A DNA stretch of 64,000 nt, from positions 2,489,201 through 2,553,200 of the forward strand of contig OW203984.1 of assembly GCA_934047225.1 (NCBI GenBank), in the 5' to 3' direction. Each line of letters begins with the position of its first letter. The stretch's first letter is position 1. This document shows, one piece after another, positions 43,700 to 55,857 of the stretch. The position numbers and the translations under genes are program-made. The DNA comes from Ypsolopha sequella (taxonomy: Eukaryota; Arthropoda; Insecta; Lepidoptera; Ypsolophidae). Below the pieces are notes generated by a model. That model had not been told where the DNA came from, searched no databases, and saw only the letters and a program-made list of their open reading frames with translations.

Positions 43700-44250
43700 C
43701 CTGAATGTTTTGGACAAAGTTTAGGGGTCCGTAGGGACCACTCCCGAAATCGTGACGTTGATTAGTCGAGAACGGCGCACAGTAATCGAGTAAGCGCTTG
43801 CGAAATATGGAATTAAGTTGATCGGTGTGTTGTGCGAATTGCGAGTCTTGTCCGTGGCGTGGCGCTAGTGACGACGAGCGAGCGAGCCGAACGAGCGGTT
43901 AGTGCCGCGCAGACCGTCGCGCGAATCGGACGTGATTCAATTCAGTAAACCGACCGCGGCCGTTCCACTCGTACAACCCTGTGCTCCAGTGTTTTACATC
44001 TCAAAAGTACGTAAACAAATTATCCGAGCGATATTTTGAATGTATTGGATGCGACTGTGCACTATCGAAGTGTCGCCGAGCTTAACCGTGCGTAGTTGAT
44101 TTGTTTTGCAGTCGGTGTCTATCGTTTGCAGGTGGTTGTTTGTGAGTTATTAATTGAAAAGTGATTGTAAGGCGGTCACGGCCGCGGCACACATGTCCGG
44201 CCCAGTTTTCACGATAGTTGCCTTCGTCGTTCAAGAATGCCTTTTACTTG
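43700..44250 (+). promoter_or_regulatory. CpG-rich block, possible promoter and non-coding first exon
   Basis: Stands out from its AT-rich surroundings by many CpG ('gacgacgagcgagcgagccg', 'gtgccgcgcagaccgtcgcg'). It contains a TTCAGT arthropod initiator-like site at 43941-43946 and a donor-like 'aaaagtacgtaaac' near 44004. No start codon with a convincing frame follows. By analogy with insect genes it may be the 5' exon of a gene with a long first intron to the right. The strand is a guess. Confidence 0.35.
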
Positions 44251-45690
44251 CATCGCTGCTGCTTTGTTTACTCGGTTACCTATATGCTTGATATTATTTT
44301 TTTCATCAGAGAGTAGCTCGAGAGTGGCTCGACTCGAGCGGTGCATTTCTGCATCAGTGACTCCGCTTCAATAATAGCATTTGCGTCTATAATCTACTCA
44401 CGTTAAAGAACAGCTTCTACCTAGGTATAGGATCTATAACAAGAATCCACGCTTCTCTAAATGTAGGTAGATTAGAAAGAAAGAAGTAGGTACTAACAGT
44501 CATGCGAAGATCATAGTTTTGATAAGTTGGCTGTTATTTTACTCCGTTTCACTGCTTTTTAAATCAATTCAGTTACTGTTACCACTCATTTACCACTGAT
44601 GTATAAGAATGGAGATCAAATTAATATATTACCTACCTTATCATCAAAATCACCATAAAACATCGCATTGTCTGAGGTCGAAATTACATGAACTTTTATA
44701 CATACTAGAATTTATACATAATTATTGAACTAATGTCTTGGCTCCCAGGGGGCAGATATTAGAATTGATTAAAACTCTTGAAATTATCGCAGTTCTGAGA
44801 TAGTGTCGAGTTAGGTACTCAACTCAACACTTTTGCAGGAAAACTCAATTGAAAGTTTTCAGGAATTTAGTTGTTTTACATTCCTAATTTTACTATTCAA
44901 ACGTGGATGTCAAACTCGATGCTTTAAATACTCGATAATTTAAATTAGAAACCCTCGCAACCTTGACCAATTCTGAAATTACGATAAAATTTTGAACATG
45001 CATCAAGATTTCACAGCAATTTGCGCTAAACAAGGTTTTTAAATAAATAAATAGGTACTTACTTAACACGTGCGCACAAAATTTAATAGTTTTAAAATTT
45101 GCCTGAACACTCGAAAATATTAAATTCCCTCCTCGACCGAATTAAACGTATAAAAAAGGAAATCATAAAATTATTTTAATGAGAATTTAAAGACGAATGG
45201 ATGTTTTATGATATTTGTGCATGATTAAATTTTAGAGGCTTCTTAGAACGCGCAATAAGTACCTACTTACCTATCAAGATTTTCAGGGTTGGCGTTGTCG
45301 CTCTGCTATTTCCATATTGATCTGTAATTTTAACGATATGTCGTCGTCACATCGTAGAATTAGGCATATCTAGATCTGACTGGGTAAATCATATCTATTT
45401 CTGTTAAAATTAGGAGGGTCGCCTCGCTCCGCTCCGCTTCGCCCGGCTCCTCAGAACCCAACTCGTCGTCGCACCTTTTTTTTTTACTTTTGGTGAATTA
45501 TTTTCGATTTCATACTTTACGATCTGCCCACAATAGCGACAGATACAAGTAGATTTTACTAACATAGTTTCAGTGAAAGAAAGGTTGCATTGGAATATAA
45601 AAACTGACACCTATATAAGTACCTATTTCCTAAACCAACATGTGTTGCATGAATAGAGAGGCTCCATAATTACTCCAAATACGCCTGGCG
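44251..45690. other. AT-rich, mostly unique-looking stretch
   Basis: No coding pattern or clear repeat. It would suit a long first intron if the CpG-rich block to its left is a promoter. Confidence 0.4.
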
Positions 45691-45785
45691 TATCCTGGAC
45701 AGAGACCAACACCGGTAAGACCTAACAAACTGACCATGGCACACCATGGACAGATACCATCACCGGTAAGTCCTAACAAACTGAT
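45690..45785. repeat. Tandem duplication, about 51 bp x 2
   Basis: 'accggtaag.cctaacaaac' at 45711 and 45762, preceded in each by 'tggacaga'. Confidence 0.8.
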
Positions 45786-45849
45786 CAATCCTTTCATCCA
45801 TCAGGAGCGGACCTGGTAGAGGCTAAAGTGTAAGCCCATTGTAAATAAT

Positions 45850-46170
45850 AAATAAAGTGCGAGTCGGACTCGCGCACAAAGGGTTCCGTTCAACCACACA
45901 ATACGGAACCCCAAAAATATGGTAAATAACATAGATGCCATACCATAGCAACATCAAGACGACAAGCCGCTAAAATGGTACCGCCTGGCAAACAATTCGC
46001 GACTCCCACTAGTTACGGAACCCTAATATCTTAATCGCTTTATTTTTCCTGTAATCTCTATGTAATCACTTATTAGCATGATAATATTTCGGAGAAAATG
46101 GGGGTCATGATAACGTTAAAAATGCTACTTTTTCTCGTTTGGCACCCTCTGGGTATGGCAAAGGACCCTA
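45850..46170. repeat. 'gtgcgagtcggactcgcgc' repeat, copy 3
   Basis: 'aagtgcgagtcggactcgcg' then 'gggttccgt' and 'acggaaccctaatatct', with 'ttggcaccctctgggtatgg' at the right. A common lepidopteran repeat. Confidence 0.7.
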
Positions 46171-46718
46171 ATCACATAAAAAAGCAGCGGGTCGGGTCAG
46201 AGATACGACCGTTAATTATTAAAGTTGATACTTCTTAAGTCACCTCTTTACTCTGTCAGGAATTAATAGCGGCCATAAATATCTTAAGTGGCCTCTTTAC
46301 TCAAATCACAGAGGAAAGAATTAATGAAATAATAATAATCATCACCATCATCATCATCGTCATCAGCGAACTTTTGAAAAAAACGCTTCATGTTTTTCTG
46401 AAAGCTTATATGTATTTGTATAGAAGCACACGCACTTAGTATTATGAGTTTGCAGCTATTCAAGTTTTCAGTTATTCCAATGAGTATTTATATCACTAAG
46501 CTAGACTTGATAGTGAAACCTGCGACGTGCACGCAAAGTTCACGGTCCTCGCGATACTTCCACAACATTGTGAAAACATTGCATCTTTCTACAACACTCC
46601 CGTGGCCAGAGAGTCGTGTCTCACCCAAAGTTGCAACATCTATCATAATTTTTTTTAGTCCTTCGGAAATCAGGCTGTCCTCCTCACAGCGCCTATGTTG
46701 GTGAATCTAACATGGAAC

Positions 46719-47304
46719 CAGGGTTCGAAAGTATTAAGATAATTTCGCTGCTTGATATTTATCCGATAATTGTCACCAGTGTAAAAAATTCATTTGTTAT
46801 ATTGTTTCATAACAAATGCATTATGATTTGGGCAATTCTAACAAAAACAATTTTTATCTAAAATCCAACACAAATTAACATACTTAAATAAAAGTAAAAA
46901 TCAGTGTCAGTCAGATTCGACATTATAAATATATTTAAATTGGATTGGATTGACTAAAGATTCCAAAGAAATATCTTCATCCAACTTCTTTCTGTGCGTT
47001 TCTGAGCACTTCAGTCGCACGCGCGTCGTCTATTCAAACTCACGAAAGCACTCTAAATCCGAACTGAATTTTCTTGGTACGGGGAATCCCCACGGCGGCG
47101 GCGGCGGGGCGCGGGCGCGGCACATTGACAATTCGTGCGTTCGGTTACACGCAAGTGCGGAAATACACGTTCGAATACAGTTCACTTTCTTGAACGTAAG
47201 TTTTGATATTATCAATTGAAAATTGTCGAGCTATTTTATCAAGATACTATCATGATATTTATCAAGATAATAATTGTCACGGAAAATTATCCTTTCGAAC
47301 CCTG
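46719..47304. mobile_element. Non-autonomous hAT element with 8-bp target duplication
   Basis: The ends CAGGGTTCGAAAG and CTTTCGAACCCTG are flanked by CATGGAAC at 46711-46718 and 47305-47312. It is 586 bp. A GC-rich patch ('cggcggcggcggggcgcggg') lies at 47093-47115. No transposase. Confidence 0.92.
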
Positions 47305-47574
47305 CATGGAACGGACATTCACGTCGCAAAGTTATGTATACTCCCAATTCATCATTTTCTACAAAATCCCCCGCATGTGCGTGTAATATTATAGTGGGGT
47401 ACTGATGCACAGCAACATTATTATTGAAACCTATTAAATGAAATAAAACTCATTTTATTTTTTATTTATTATTCCACTTCTACTTTGCTGAGCATGGAGT
47501 TGCAAGAGCTAGGCCGATGACTTGAGACAAGCAAGATGCTTTTGCGGCGATACCCACTCGCAGTTTGATAGGGC

Positions 47575-48142
47575 AAGTAATATCTAGTTGTTCGTACAAG
47601 TAATATCTAGTTGTTCGTACAAGTAATATCTAGTTGTTCGTACAAATAATATCTAGTTGCTCGTACAAGTAATATCTAGTTGCTCGTACAAGTAATATCT
47701 AGTTGCTCGTACAAGTAATATTTAGTAGTTCGTACAAGTAATATCTAGTTGTTCGTACAAGTAATATCTAGTTGTTCGTACAAGTAATATCTAGTTGTTC
47801 GTACAAGTAATATCTAGTTATTCGTACAAGTAATATCTAGTAGTTCGTACAAGTAATATCTAGTTTTTCGTACAAGTAATATCTAGTTGTTCGTACAAGT
47901 AATATCTAGTTGTTCGTACAAGTAATATCTAGTTGTTCGTACAAGTAATATCTAGTAGTTCGTACAAGTAATATCTAGTTGTTCGTACAAGTAATATCTA
48001 GTTGTTCGTACAAGTAATATCTAGTTGTTCGTACAAGTAATATCTAGTTGCTCGTACAAGTAATATCTAGTTGTTCGTACAAGTAATATCTAGTTGTTCG
48101 TACAACTAATATCTAGTTGCTCGTACAAGTAATATTTAGTTT
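47575..48142. repeat. Minisatellite, 23-bp unit, about 24.5 copies
   Basis: The unit 'caagtaatatctagttgttcgta' repeats with substitutions (tg/tc/ag at one spot) but no net indels: 'ctagtt' starts at 47584 and at 48113, exactly 23 periods apart. Confidence 0.95.
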
Positions 48143-48149
48143 TCGGCTT

Positions 48150-48890
48150 TCCAACATTGAAGTATAATGTTCCAACGATTAAAAATCCGGGCTGTGTATG
48201 AATAGAGTACGATAGCGAAATAATATCGGGTATCAATCAGTGAGTGGGCGTCCTCGAGTGGACCACTCTCGTCGTATCGAGGTGTGTGATAGGAGCTAGG
48301 TTACACAAACAAGCTCTAGGCTTTGATCGTACCTAGCACAATTCATATTTATGTACTTTTGCGGAAAATTACCACTTTTTTTTTAAATAATGTCTATGAG
48401 TTCAGGATATCGTGTGCTCGACCAGAAAGCGGGTGAAAGCACGGGTGGCGAGGAACTTTGGTAAAATCTACGGAAGTCTATTTTTATTCTGTACGTGGTA
48501 TTAAAAACTAAAAGTTCAAGTTTGATTATTTGACGTTTTTATTTTTGTTACGAAAGGTAATTAAATATGATTAGAGTCGGAGTCTTACTTAATTAACAGT
48601 AAACAATTAACAAAACTAAAAAAAATGTATTACTAGGGTGCCGTAAAATCGGTCCGCGAGCCACGATCCGGCCACGCATATCACTGATAAGAACCGTCTC
48701 GTTAGACGAGTCCCGTACTCGTAATAATGTTTATAGTGATCGTATAAATTTAAAATCTTAGCATAGGTAACTATAGTTGAGAACTATTGATCTAAGGTGC
48801 ACAAATCTATGTTGCACCTCAATTATGATCTGTTCTCTAGATAAGAAGGCTCTGATTTGCTTTGCTATAATTTTATCTATCGTTTTGCAG
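48150..48890. other. No recognised feature
   Basis: Unique-looking sequence between the 23-bp minisatellite and the next dispersed repeat. No coding pattern. Confidence 0.4.
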
Positions 48891-48895
48891 GGAAT

Positions 48896-49315
48896 ACATG
48901 CGAAAAAAATACAGGTGTTTCTTTTCTGTGTATTTCATGAAATACACGGTATATTTTAATGAATTTCTGGTATATGCATTTTGACTATATAATCTAAGGT
49001 TTTGAAATTGGAAAACATGTTTGGATAAACTTTCCTCGATAGAAATAATTGTTGAAATGAGGTCTTCAAACACACTTTTTCTCCTCGTTTGACGAATAGG
49101 AACCATATACAGAACTCAAACATATTTTATTAGGTGTGCTTCAACAATATCTAGAAAATTGATATTTGAAATTTTGCTAGCTATTTTAGTTTTTTTTAAT
49201 GAAAATATAAAACCAACTTTTTTCCCTTTTGCCCTGAATCCGCCCCTCTCGCACTGTGCGATTTTTCGCTTGGAGTGACAGTGACAAAAATAAAATTCGC
49301 ATAGCCTCTTAAACT
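48896..49315. repeat. Dispersed repeat shared with 31518-31920, copy 2
   Basis: Direct copy, ending 'gcatagcctcttaa'. It has a slightly longer left part ('gtgtatttcatgaaatacac' palindrome at about 48928). Confidence 0.85.
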
Positions 49316-49439
49316 TATGGGACGATAGTGACTTGGATCAAGGTTTTTTTTTATAGACAGGAGTGACCTCTGTCCTCTGCCTCTTTCCAGTCCTGTGGCA
49401 CTTTATTACCATCTCTTAAAGAAAGAGTTTATATTTATT

Positions 49440-49610
49440 TAACTATTCTGTATCCCCTGAAGATGGATTGATTTCCGAGACCGGTTGGGAAGTGTGCAAC
49501 AAATATAATTATGTTGTGAAATAAATAGTACAAGTGTTTGTGTTCAAAATCAAGATGCTTTCTATGTTTCATCAAGTGCCAACAATAGCAAGTATAAATC
49601 ATGTAATCAT
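49440..49610 (+). repeat. Retroposon 3' end-like repeat
   Basis: 'cccctgaagatgg...gagaccggttggga' then 'tcatcaagtgccaacaatag'. Parts match 34020-34130 ('tcaccaagtgccgacaatcg') and, inverted, 59680-59725. Confidence 0.5.
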
Positions 49611-49759
49611 TTTATTTATTTATAACGCTTAATGTACATTTACACAAAAACATTAAAAAGATTTTACAGTGTACAAAGGCGGCACTTATTGCTTATTGCC
49701 AGGCAACCTTTTAATAATGTCATAATGTGGGCAAGTTGCGACCACAGCAGTACAGTACA

Positions 49760-50233
49760 TTATTTTTCAATGCATGTGCTCGTAAAGGCCCACTTTTTAT
49801 GCATCAAAACCGAACAGAAAGTCGATTATTTTGCCCTAGGGCTTTATTATTATTATTTTTTTAAATTTATTTTCAATGGTTGGCTAACCTGCAGCCTTTC
49901 TTGTGTACCATAAATGTCAATACTTTTTTTATTATTATTATTTTTTTAAATTTATTTTCAATGGTTGGCTAACCTGCAGCCTTTCTTGTGTACCATAAAT
50001 GTCAATACTTTTTTTCCACTGTTTAACGGCTCTGGATACAGTTCTTTTGAGCCAACTACAATTTAAAGTTCACAAAATTATATTTGTTTTATTTCCTCAC
50101 ACTATGCATTGAAAAACGTAGTATGATACACGGGCGTAAGAGCAATAAATTACTCGGTTACGTTTAAAACACTCGCTACGCTCGTGTTTTAAATCGTCCT
50201 CGTAATTTATTCCTTTGCGCCCTTGTAGCATAA
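49760..50233 (-). mobile_element. Palindromic element, copy 2, with internal 85-bp duplication
   Basis: Inverted copy of 40742-41132. It carries an extra tandem copy of an 85-bp internal piece: 'tttcaatggttggctaacct' occurs at 49871 and 49956. Confidence 0.9.
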
Positions 50234-50239
50234 CCTACT

Positions 50240-51350
50240 ATTAAATGTTGCTGGTACTCTGGTCCCTTTGTAGTGTCATCTTTAAATGTATTGAGTGTCT
50301 TGGCTACATTTAAATGTATTGAGTGTCTTGACTACATTTCTGGTGTGAACTCAATATGTTCGAGTTATTTTTTTACAACAAATAGGACTGCAAACATTGG
50401 GTTGATTGGGTGGTTCCTTTACATGAGATTTTTCAAATAGTTTTTCAAAAATATTCGCAACTTCGCTATGATTACTATTAGTTTTATGTGTTGTTCTACA
50501 GCTTCTTTCACTCACTTCATTAATTATTTAATTTTCTATAAGCTTTCATACGATACTTTTGTTTTACACAGCTGGTAAAATTTCCATTTTTTTAACTTTT
50601 CTTGTAATAATTTAATTATTTCTGGTTAAATCCATGGTTTTTTATTATTCATATTATTTTTTATTCAGGTATATGGTATTTTCGTTTCAATAGTTATGTA
50701 TGACAGTTTAATTTTTTTTCCAAGTTTCACTGTCATCAGATAAGCTTGAGCAATTCGAGCCGTTTTTAAGTAATTGTGAAGCAACAAGTTCATAGTCAGC
50801 ATTATAAAAATCTCTGCGAGGCTTATTATCAACTACGTCATGAATATGGTCTTCTTGAATCTGCAGTTTGCTAAGTAGAACCACATGATCACTTTTGCCT
50901 AATAGGGGTTATATTTTACTGTGATACAAAAGCCTTTATCATTGCACAGGTGGTCTTGCAAGGACTCTTCGTCGTTCCGCTTCCTAATTATTTCAGTCAC
51001 TAACTGATGTTAGTTTGTATTCATAAGCAACTCTATAAATTTATTATAAAGTGCATTATGGCTCTCCAATTTTTTTAATGGCCACGTTGAAATCTCCCGC
51101 AATAAGTACATTCTCTCTCACTTCAGCAGCCTTCTCAAATGTATCAAATAGAAGCTTATCTTAATCTTTGTGTAGGACGGTAAACACCGCCAAAAAGCAT
51201 TTCAATACTGGACATTGACCCACAGAGCCTCTACGTTCGGTTTATTGTTCAGTGTTTGGTGAAGATGGGATATAATATGTATATCGCTATGTTTATTTCC
51301 CACGTAAATAGCTACACCTCAATCTCCTTTGTCGCTTTTGCCAGGGGGCC
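50240..51350 (-). pseudogene. LINE APE-type endonuclease domain, degenerate
   Basis: The minus strand gives 'LLFDTFEKAAEVRENVLIAG' followed by DFNV near 51170-51090, the GDFN catalytic motif. Downstream come GKSDHVVLLSKLQ near 50905-50865 (the SDH motif), 'KPRRDFYNADYELVASQLL', and a linker rich in basic residues to about 50240. Several stops and shifts show it is dead. It supplies the domain missing from the open LINE at 38.4 kb, but common family was not shown. Confidence 0.75.
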
Positions 51351-51539
51351 TGTCTTTTCTATTGAGTGTTTGTTTCACCTTTTTATTAAATTGTACACTG
51401 TCTTTTGTTGGTAGATATGGTGTAAAATTAACTGAATCACGCTGTTTGGTGAACTTTCATTACAATATTATTACTATTATTTTAGTTGGAAAATTTGACG
51501 TAAACTACACTAACTGAAAACTAAAATAAATAAACGTCT

Positions 51540-51770
51540 ATTTATTTTAAAAGAAAGTACTACATTTATAAAGAGCGCCACAGTGGGCTAAAATCTTATT
51601 TTCATCGCTAAGTGATGGCGGGTTGGGATGAAGGGCAATTTAATTTATAGCCCTCACAACCCTCAAGTAATTTAAGTGAAGCTAAATTGTACAAGTTTTA
51701 GCTTTGTCACCGACATAATATAAATATAAATAAACTTGCATTCATCTTCTCTGCTTTATTAATATACTGT
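51540..51770. other. No recognised feature
   Basis: Short AT-rich stretch between the LINE relic and the diverged 'atccgg'-family remnant. Confidence 0.4.
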
Positions 51771-51773
51771 GTA

Positions 51774-52650
51774 ACTAAATGGACAGCTATCTTCAAATGA
51801 AACCACATACTCTACTGATCATACCGGAAAACCGTCTCGAAGAAATATACCTGCGCAAATGAAAACATAAATATACCTGCGCAAATGAAAACCAAAATAT
51901 ACCTGCGCAAATGAAAAAATAAATTGGACGCCCATACAAAATTGACAGTAGGTTTTTAAAGAATGTAAGGAATCGTAATTGTATTTTGTGCAACTGTGAC
52001 ATAATGTGAGATATTGGCACACGAGTGTCCCAATGTCTAATTATGTCCAATTGCACACAATACCTTATCAAGACCATCAAAAACAATTTCACGAAATGAA
52101 ATATATGTATTTATGTAATGTAGGTATAACAGATACACTTATTACAGGTCGGTTTTTATGTAATATAAGTAATTAAATAATCTATGTGTATAGGTAATAG
52201 TTTTATGGAATAAATAATAATATGGGGAAATACACAGGGAATAATAAAGGTTGGGTTTACTAAAATTTTATACAAAAAAATAATATACAAATATACAATA
52301 AAATGAAAATATAGGAATAAGAAATAAATAATATTACAAATATATGGAAGAAGGGCAAGAAACTTAGCAAGATTATGTCTTTGATCTTGACACGAAAAAT
52401 GAGAAAAAGAACACTCGTCATTATATTGTAGTGATACTCGTCGTGATACCAGAACCTCCATTTGTTGAATACAAGCGGTGTTATAATAAATTTGGCCAAT
52501 CACAACGCATCATCGGCCAAACAATGTAGGTACTTATAAAACCGCTTTTAAGGTTATAATTAGCTTATTGCGGTATTAGTGTAGATAAAAATACTTTTTC
52601 GTTTCTGCAGGTATGTTTCTTTACGAAAGTTGTTCAGTATGATCATTAAC
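51774..52650. repeat. Diverged relative of the 'atccgg' hAT family body
   Basis: 'aatggacagctatcttcaaatgaaaccac' parallels 25910-25935, and 'tatgtttctttacgaaagttgttcagtatga' near 52612 parallels 26082-26112. The ends with 'atccgg' motifs are missing. Confidence 0.5.
51843..51920. repeat. Tandem repeat, 26 bp x 3
   Basis: 'atatacctgcgcaaatgaaa' starts at 51845, 51871 and 51897. Confidence 0.9.
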
Positions 52651-52919
52651 ATTACCTATATACCTACTAGATTTTGATACATTTTGTATCATCATTACAT
52701 TACACTATGTTTATCTATATCTAATAGAGCAGTATGTTAGTGAAACAATTTGGAGGAAAAAGGGTAGTTGTCAGTTTCTCCCTCAGAGCGAGAGCGGACC
52801 GCGACCGCAGGCAAAAGGATAATAATAAAATAATCTAATCCCTCATTTGTTCGTCTGTTCGTATGAGTCTCATCTTGTTACATTTTGACCTACTTTCACA
52901 TATTAATCGGAGGACCTTG

Positions 52920-54428
52920 AAGTATTACAAGTGTTAGTATCTTATAGACGTGTTACACTAACAAATATGATAAGTATTACAAGTGTTAGTATCTTATAGA
53001 CGTGTTACACTAACAAATATGATAAGTATTACAAGTGTTAGTATCTTATAGACGTGTTACACTAACAAATATGATAAGTATTACAAGTGTTAGTATCTTA
53101 TAGACGTGTTACACTAACAAATATGATAAGTATTACAAGTGTTCGTATCTTATAGACGTGTTACACTAACAAATATGATAAGTATTACAAGTGTTAGTAT
53201 CTTATAGACGTGTTACACTAACAAATATGATAAGTATTACAAGTGTTAGTATCTTATAGACGTGTTACACTAACAAATATGATAAGTATTACAAGTGTTA
53301 GTATCTTATAGACGTGTTACACTAACAAATATGATGAGTATTACAAGTGTTAGTATCTTATAGACGTGTTACACTAACAAATATGATGAGTATTACAAGT
53401 GTTAGTATCTTATAGACGTGTTACACTAACAAATATGATAAGTATTACAAGTGTTCGTATCTTATAGACGTGTTACACTAACAAATATGATAAGTATTAC
53501 AAGTGTTCGTATCTTATAGACGTGTTACACTAACAAATATGATGAGTATTACAAGTGTTAGTATCTTATAGACGTGTTACACTAACAAATATGATAAGTA
53601 TTACAAGTGTTCGTATCTTATAGACGTGTTACACTAACAAATATGATAAGTATTACAAGTGTTAGTATCTTATAGACGTGTTACACTAACAAATATGATA
53701 AGTAATACAAGTGTTAGTATCTTATAGACGTGTCACACTAACAAATATGATGAGTATTACAAGTGTTAGTATCTTATAGACGTGTTACACTAACAAATAT
53801 GATGAGTATTACAAGTGTTAGTATCTTATAGACGTGTTACACTAACAAATATGATAAGTAATACAAGTGTTAGTATCTTATAGACGTGTTACACTAACAA
53901 ATATGATGAGTATTACAAGTGTTAGTATCTTATAGACGTGTTACACTAACAAATATGATAAGTATTACAAGTGTTCGTATCTTATAGACGTGTTACACTA
54001 ACAAATATGATGAGTATTACAAGTGTTAGTATCTTATAGACGTGTTACACTAACAAATATGATAAGTATTACAAGTGTTCGTATCTTATAGACGTGTTAC
54101 ACTAACAAATATGATAAGTAATACAAGTGTTAGTATCTTATAGACGTGTTACACTAACAAATATGATAAGTAATACAAGTGTTAGTATCTTATAGACGTG
54201 TTACACTAACAAATATGATAAGTAATACAAGTGTTAGTATCTTATAGACGTGTTACACTAACAAATATGATAAGTATTACAAGTGTTAGTATCTTATAGA
54301 CGTGTTACACTAACAAATATGATAAGTAATACAAGTGTTAGTATCTTATAGACGTGTTACACTAACAAATATGATAAGTAATACAAGTGTTAGTATCTTA
54401 TAGACGTGTTACACTAACAAATATGATA
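52920..54428. repeat. Minisatellite, 52-bp unit, 29 copies
   Basis: 'gtgttagtatcttatagacg' starts at 52931 and at 54387, exactly 28 periods of 52. Variable sites are few (agtatt/agtaat, gttagt/gttcgt, gataag/gatgag). Each unit contains the inverted pair 'tgttagt'/'actaaca'. The array directly abuts a hAT end at 54434. Confidence 0.95.
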
Positions 54429-54433
54429 ATTAT

Positions 54434-55148
54434 TAGAGATGATACGGATATCCGGTTACTATCCGGTATCCGGCCTATCCGGCCATATTTATGGTATCCG
54501 GTATCCGGCCGGATAGTAACCAGCATCCGGCCGGATACCGGATACTTAACTCAGCATACAAAAAGTCGTTTAAATCACAAAATAAATTGATTGTTAAAAC
54601 TAAATTCTAATACATAAAGTGAATAAGAGTTGAGCTATGGTAGTGGTAGATAAAGACAAGCTTTACAGCAATTGTTGGGAATAAACGTTTGTGCTTTTCT
54701 TCATAATAAAAACACATGGTCTAAGAATCATACTGAACAACTTTTCCAAAGAAACATACTTGTGGAAAAGAAAAATATTTTCATATTTCCTTACTCATTT
54801 TGAAAACCTACTGTGAATTTTGAAAGGGCACTGGGCCGGCAGGTTAAATTTTTTTTTTGCAATATGAAATATTTGAATAGAAAATTTGTTCAGTATGAAT
54901 GAACAGTAAATTACTCGGTTTCATTTAAAGATATCTGTCCATTTACATACAGTATACACCGCTGCAAGGAGACGAAAAATACATATTTACGAATCTCGTT
55001 AGGATCGAAAAAAATTTCGTGTTTGCAGGCCAGCATTTGTATGATTGTGATACGATTATTTAGAAATTATCGTCATTTAGAAAATGCACAAATGCGTAAT
55101 ATTCATCGCATATCTTGAGCCGGATATTCGGCCGCCGGATATCTCAAC
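54434..55148. mobile_element. 'atccgg' family hAT element, copy 2, truncated
   Basis: Begins TAGAGATGATACGGATATCC and runs inverted relative to 25452-26473, sharing 'cttaactcagcataca' and 'tcttgagccggatat'. The far end (TAGAGATG type) is missing after about 55148. Confidence 0.85.
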
Positions 55149-55149
55149 A

Positions 55150-55850
55150 TTATTTGTTTTATTACTTTTACTGTGTCTATTTTATTCATGTGTCTATTTT
55201 ATTTAAGGAATATCTTTTAAAACAAAAATTATAATAAATTGGCTCTAGTTGGTACGAATTAAAACAGCATTATTATGCGTTTTCTGCAAAAACTATCCGA
55301 AAACATTGTACATATTTATAAAATTCAGTAACGTGACGACAATTAGTGGGTACTGTTGCTCATACAACAAAAACACAAGTCTGCAACTTGGTTTTATGAG
55401 CATTAACTCGCTTTCATGTTACTCGAGTTTCCTGAAGTGTCTATTCCTGATGATGGCCGACAGACACGACAACAATAGAGACAAGACAAAAAGTGTAACT
55501 AGGTAGAGAAGTGGATTACTGGTAAGGTAAGGCAAGTGGCACAAAGGGCTGTCAGCGCAACAGGTTACCGCTAGATAAACAACCAATCAGCTGTGCGCGT
55601 TACTTTCACTGCGGCGGCGCAGGCGCAGATGCTGGTGACGCAACGCGCTGCCGGACGCGGTGAGCGCGAACTCGTTTTTTGACCTCTTCTAGCGACCAAC
55701 TTATAAACATGTTTTACGAAAAAAATATATATTCTTAGTCTCTAAAGTTACTAGACTAACATGTTTGGCTCGACAAACACTTTGTTTGATAATAAAAATA
55801 AAAACTTGCACATAATTTACTCGTCTGTCTCTTAAAGAGATGTGCTGACT
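55150..55850. other. No recognised gene
   Basis: A GC-richer patch at about 55600-55680 ('cggcggcgcaggcgcagatg') lies in otherwise AT-rich sequence. No convincing frame. Confidence 0.4.
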
Positions 55851-55857
55851 TACAAAG

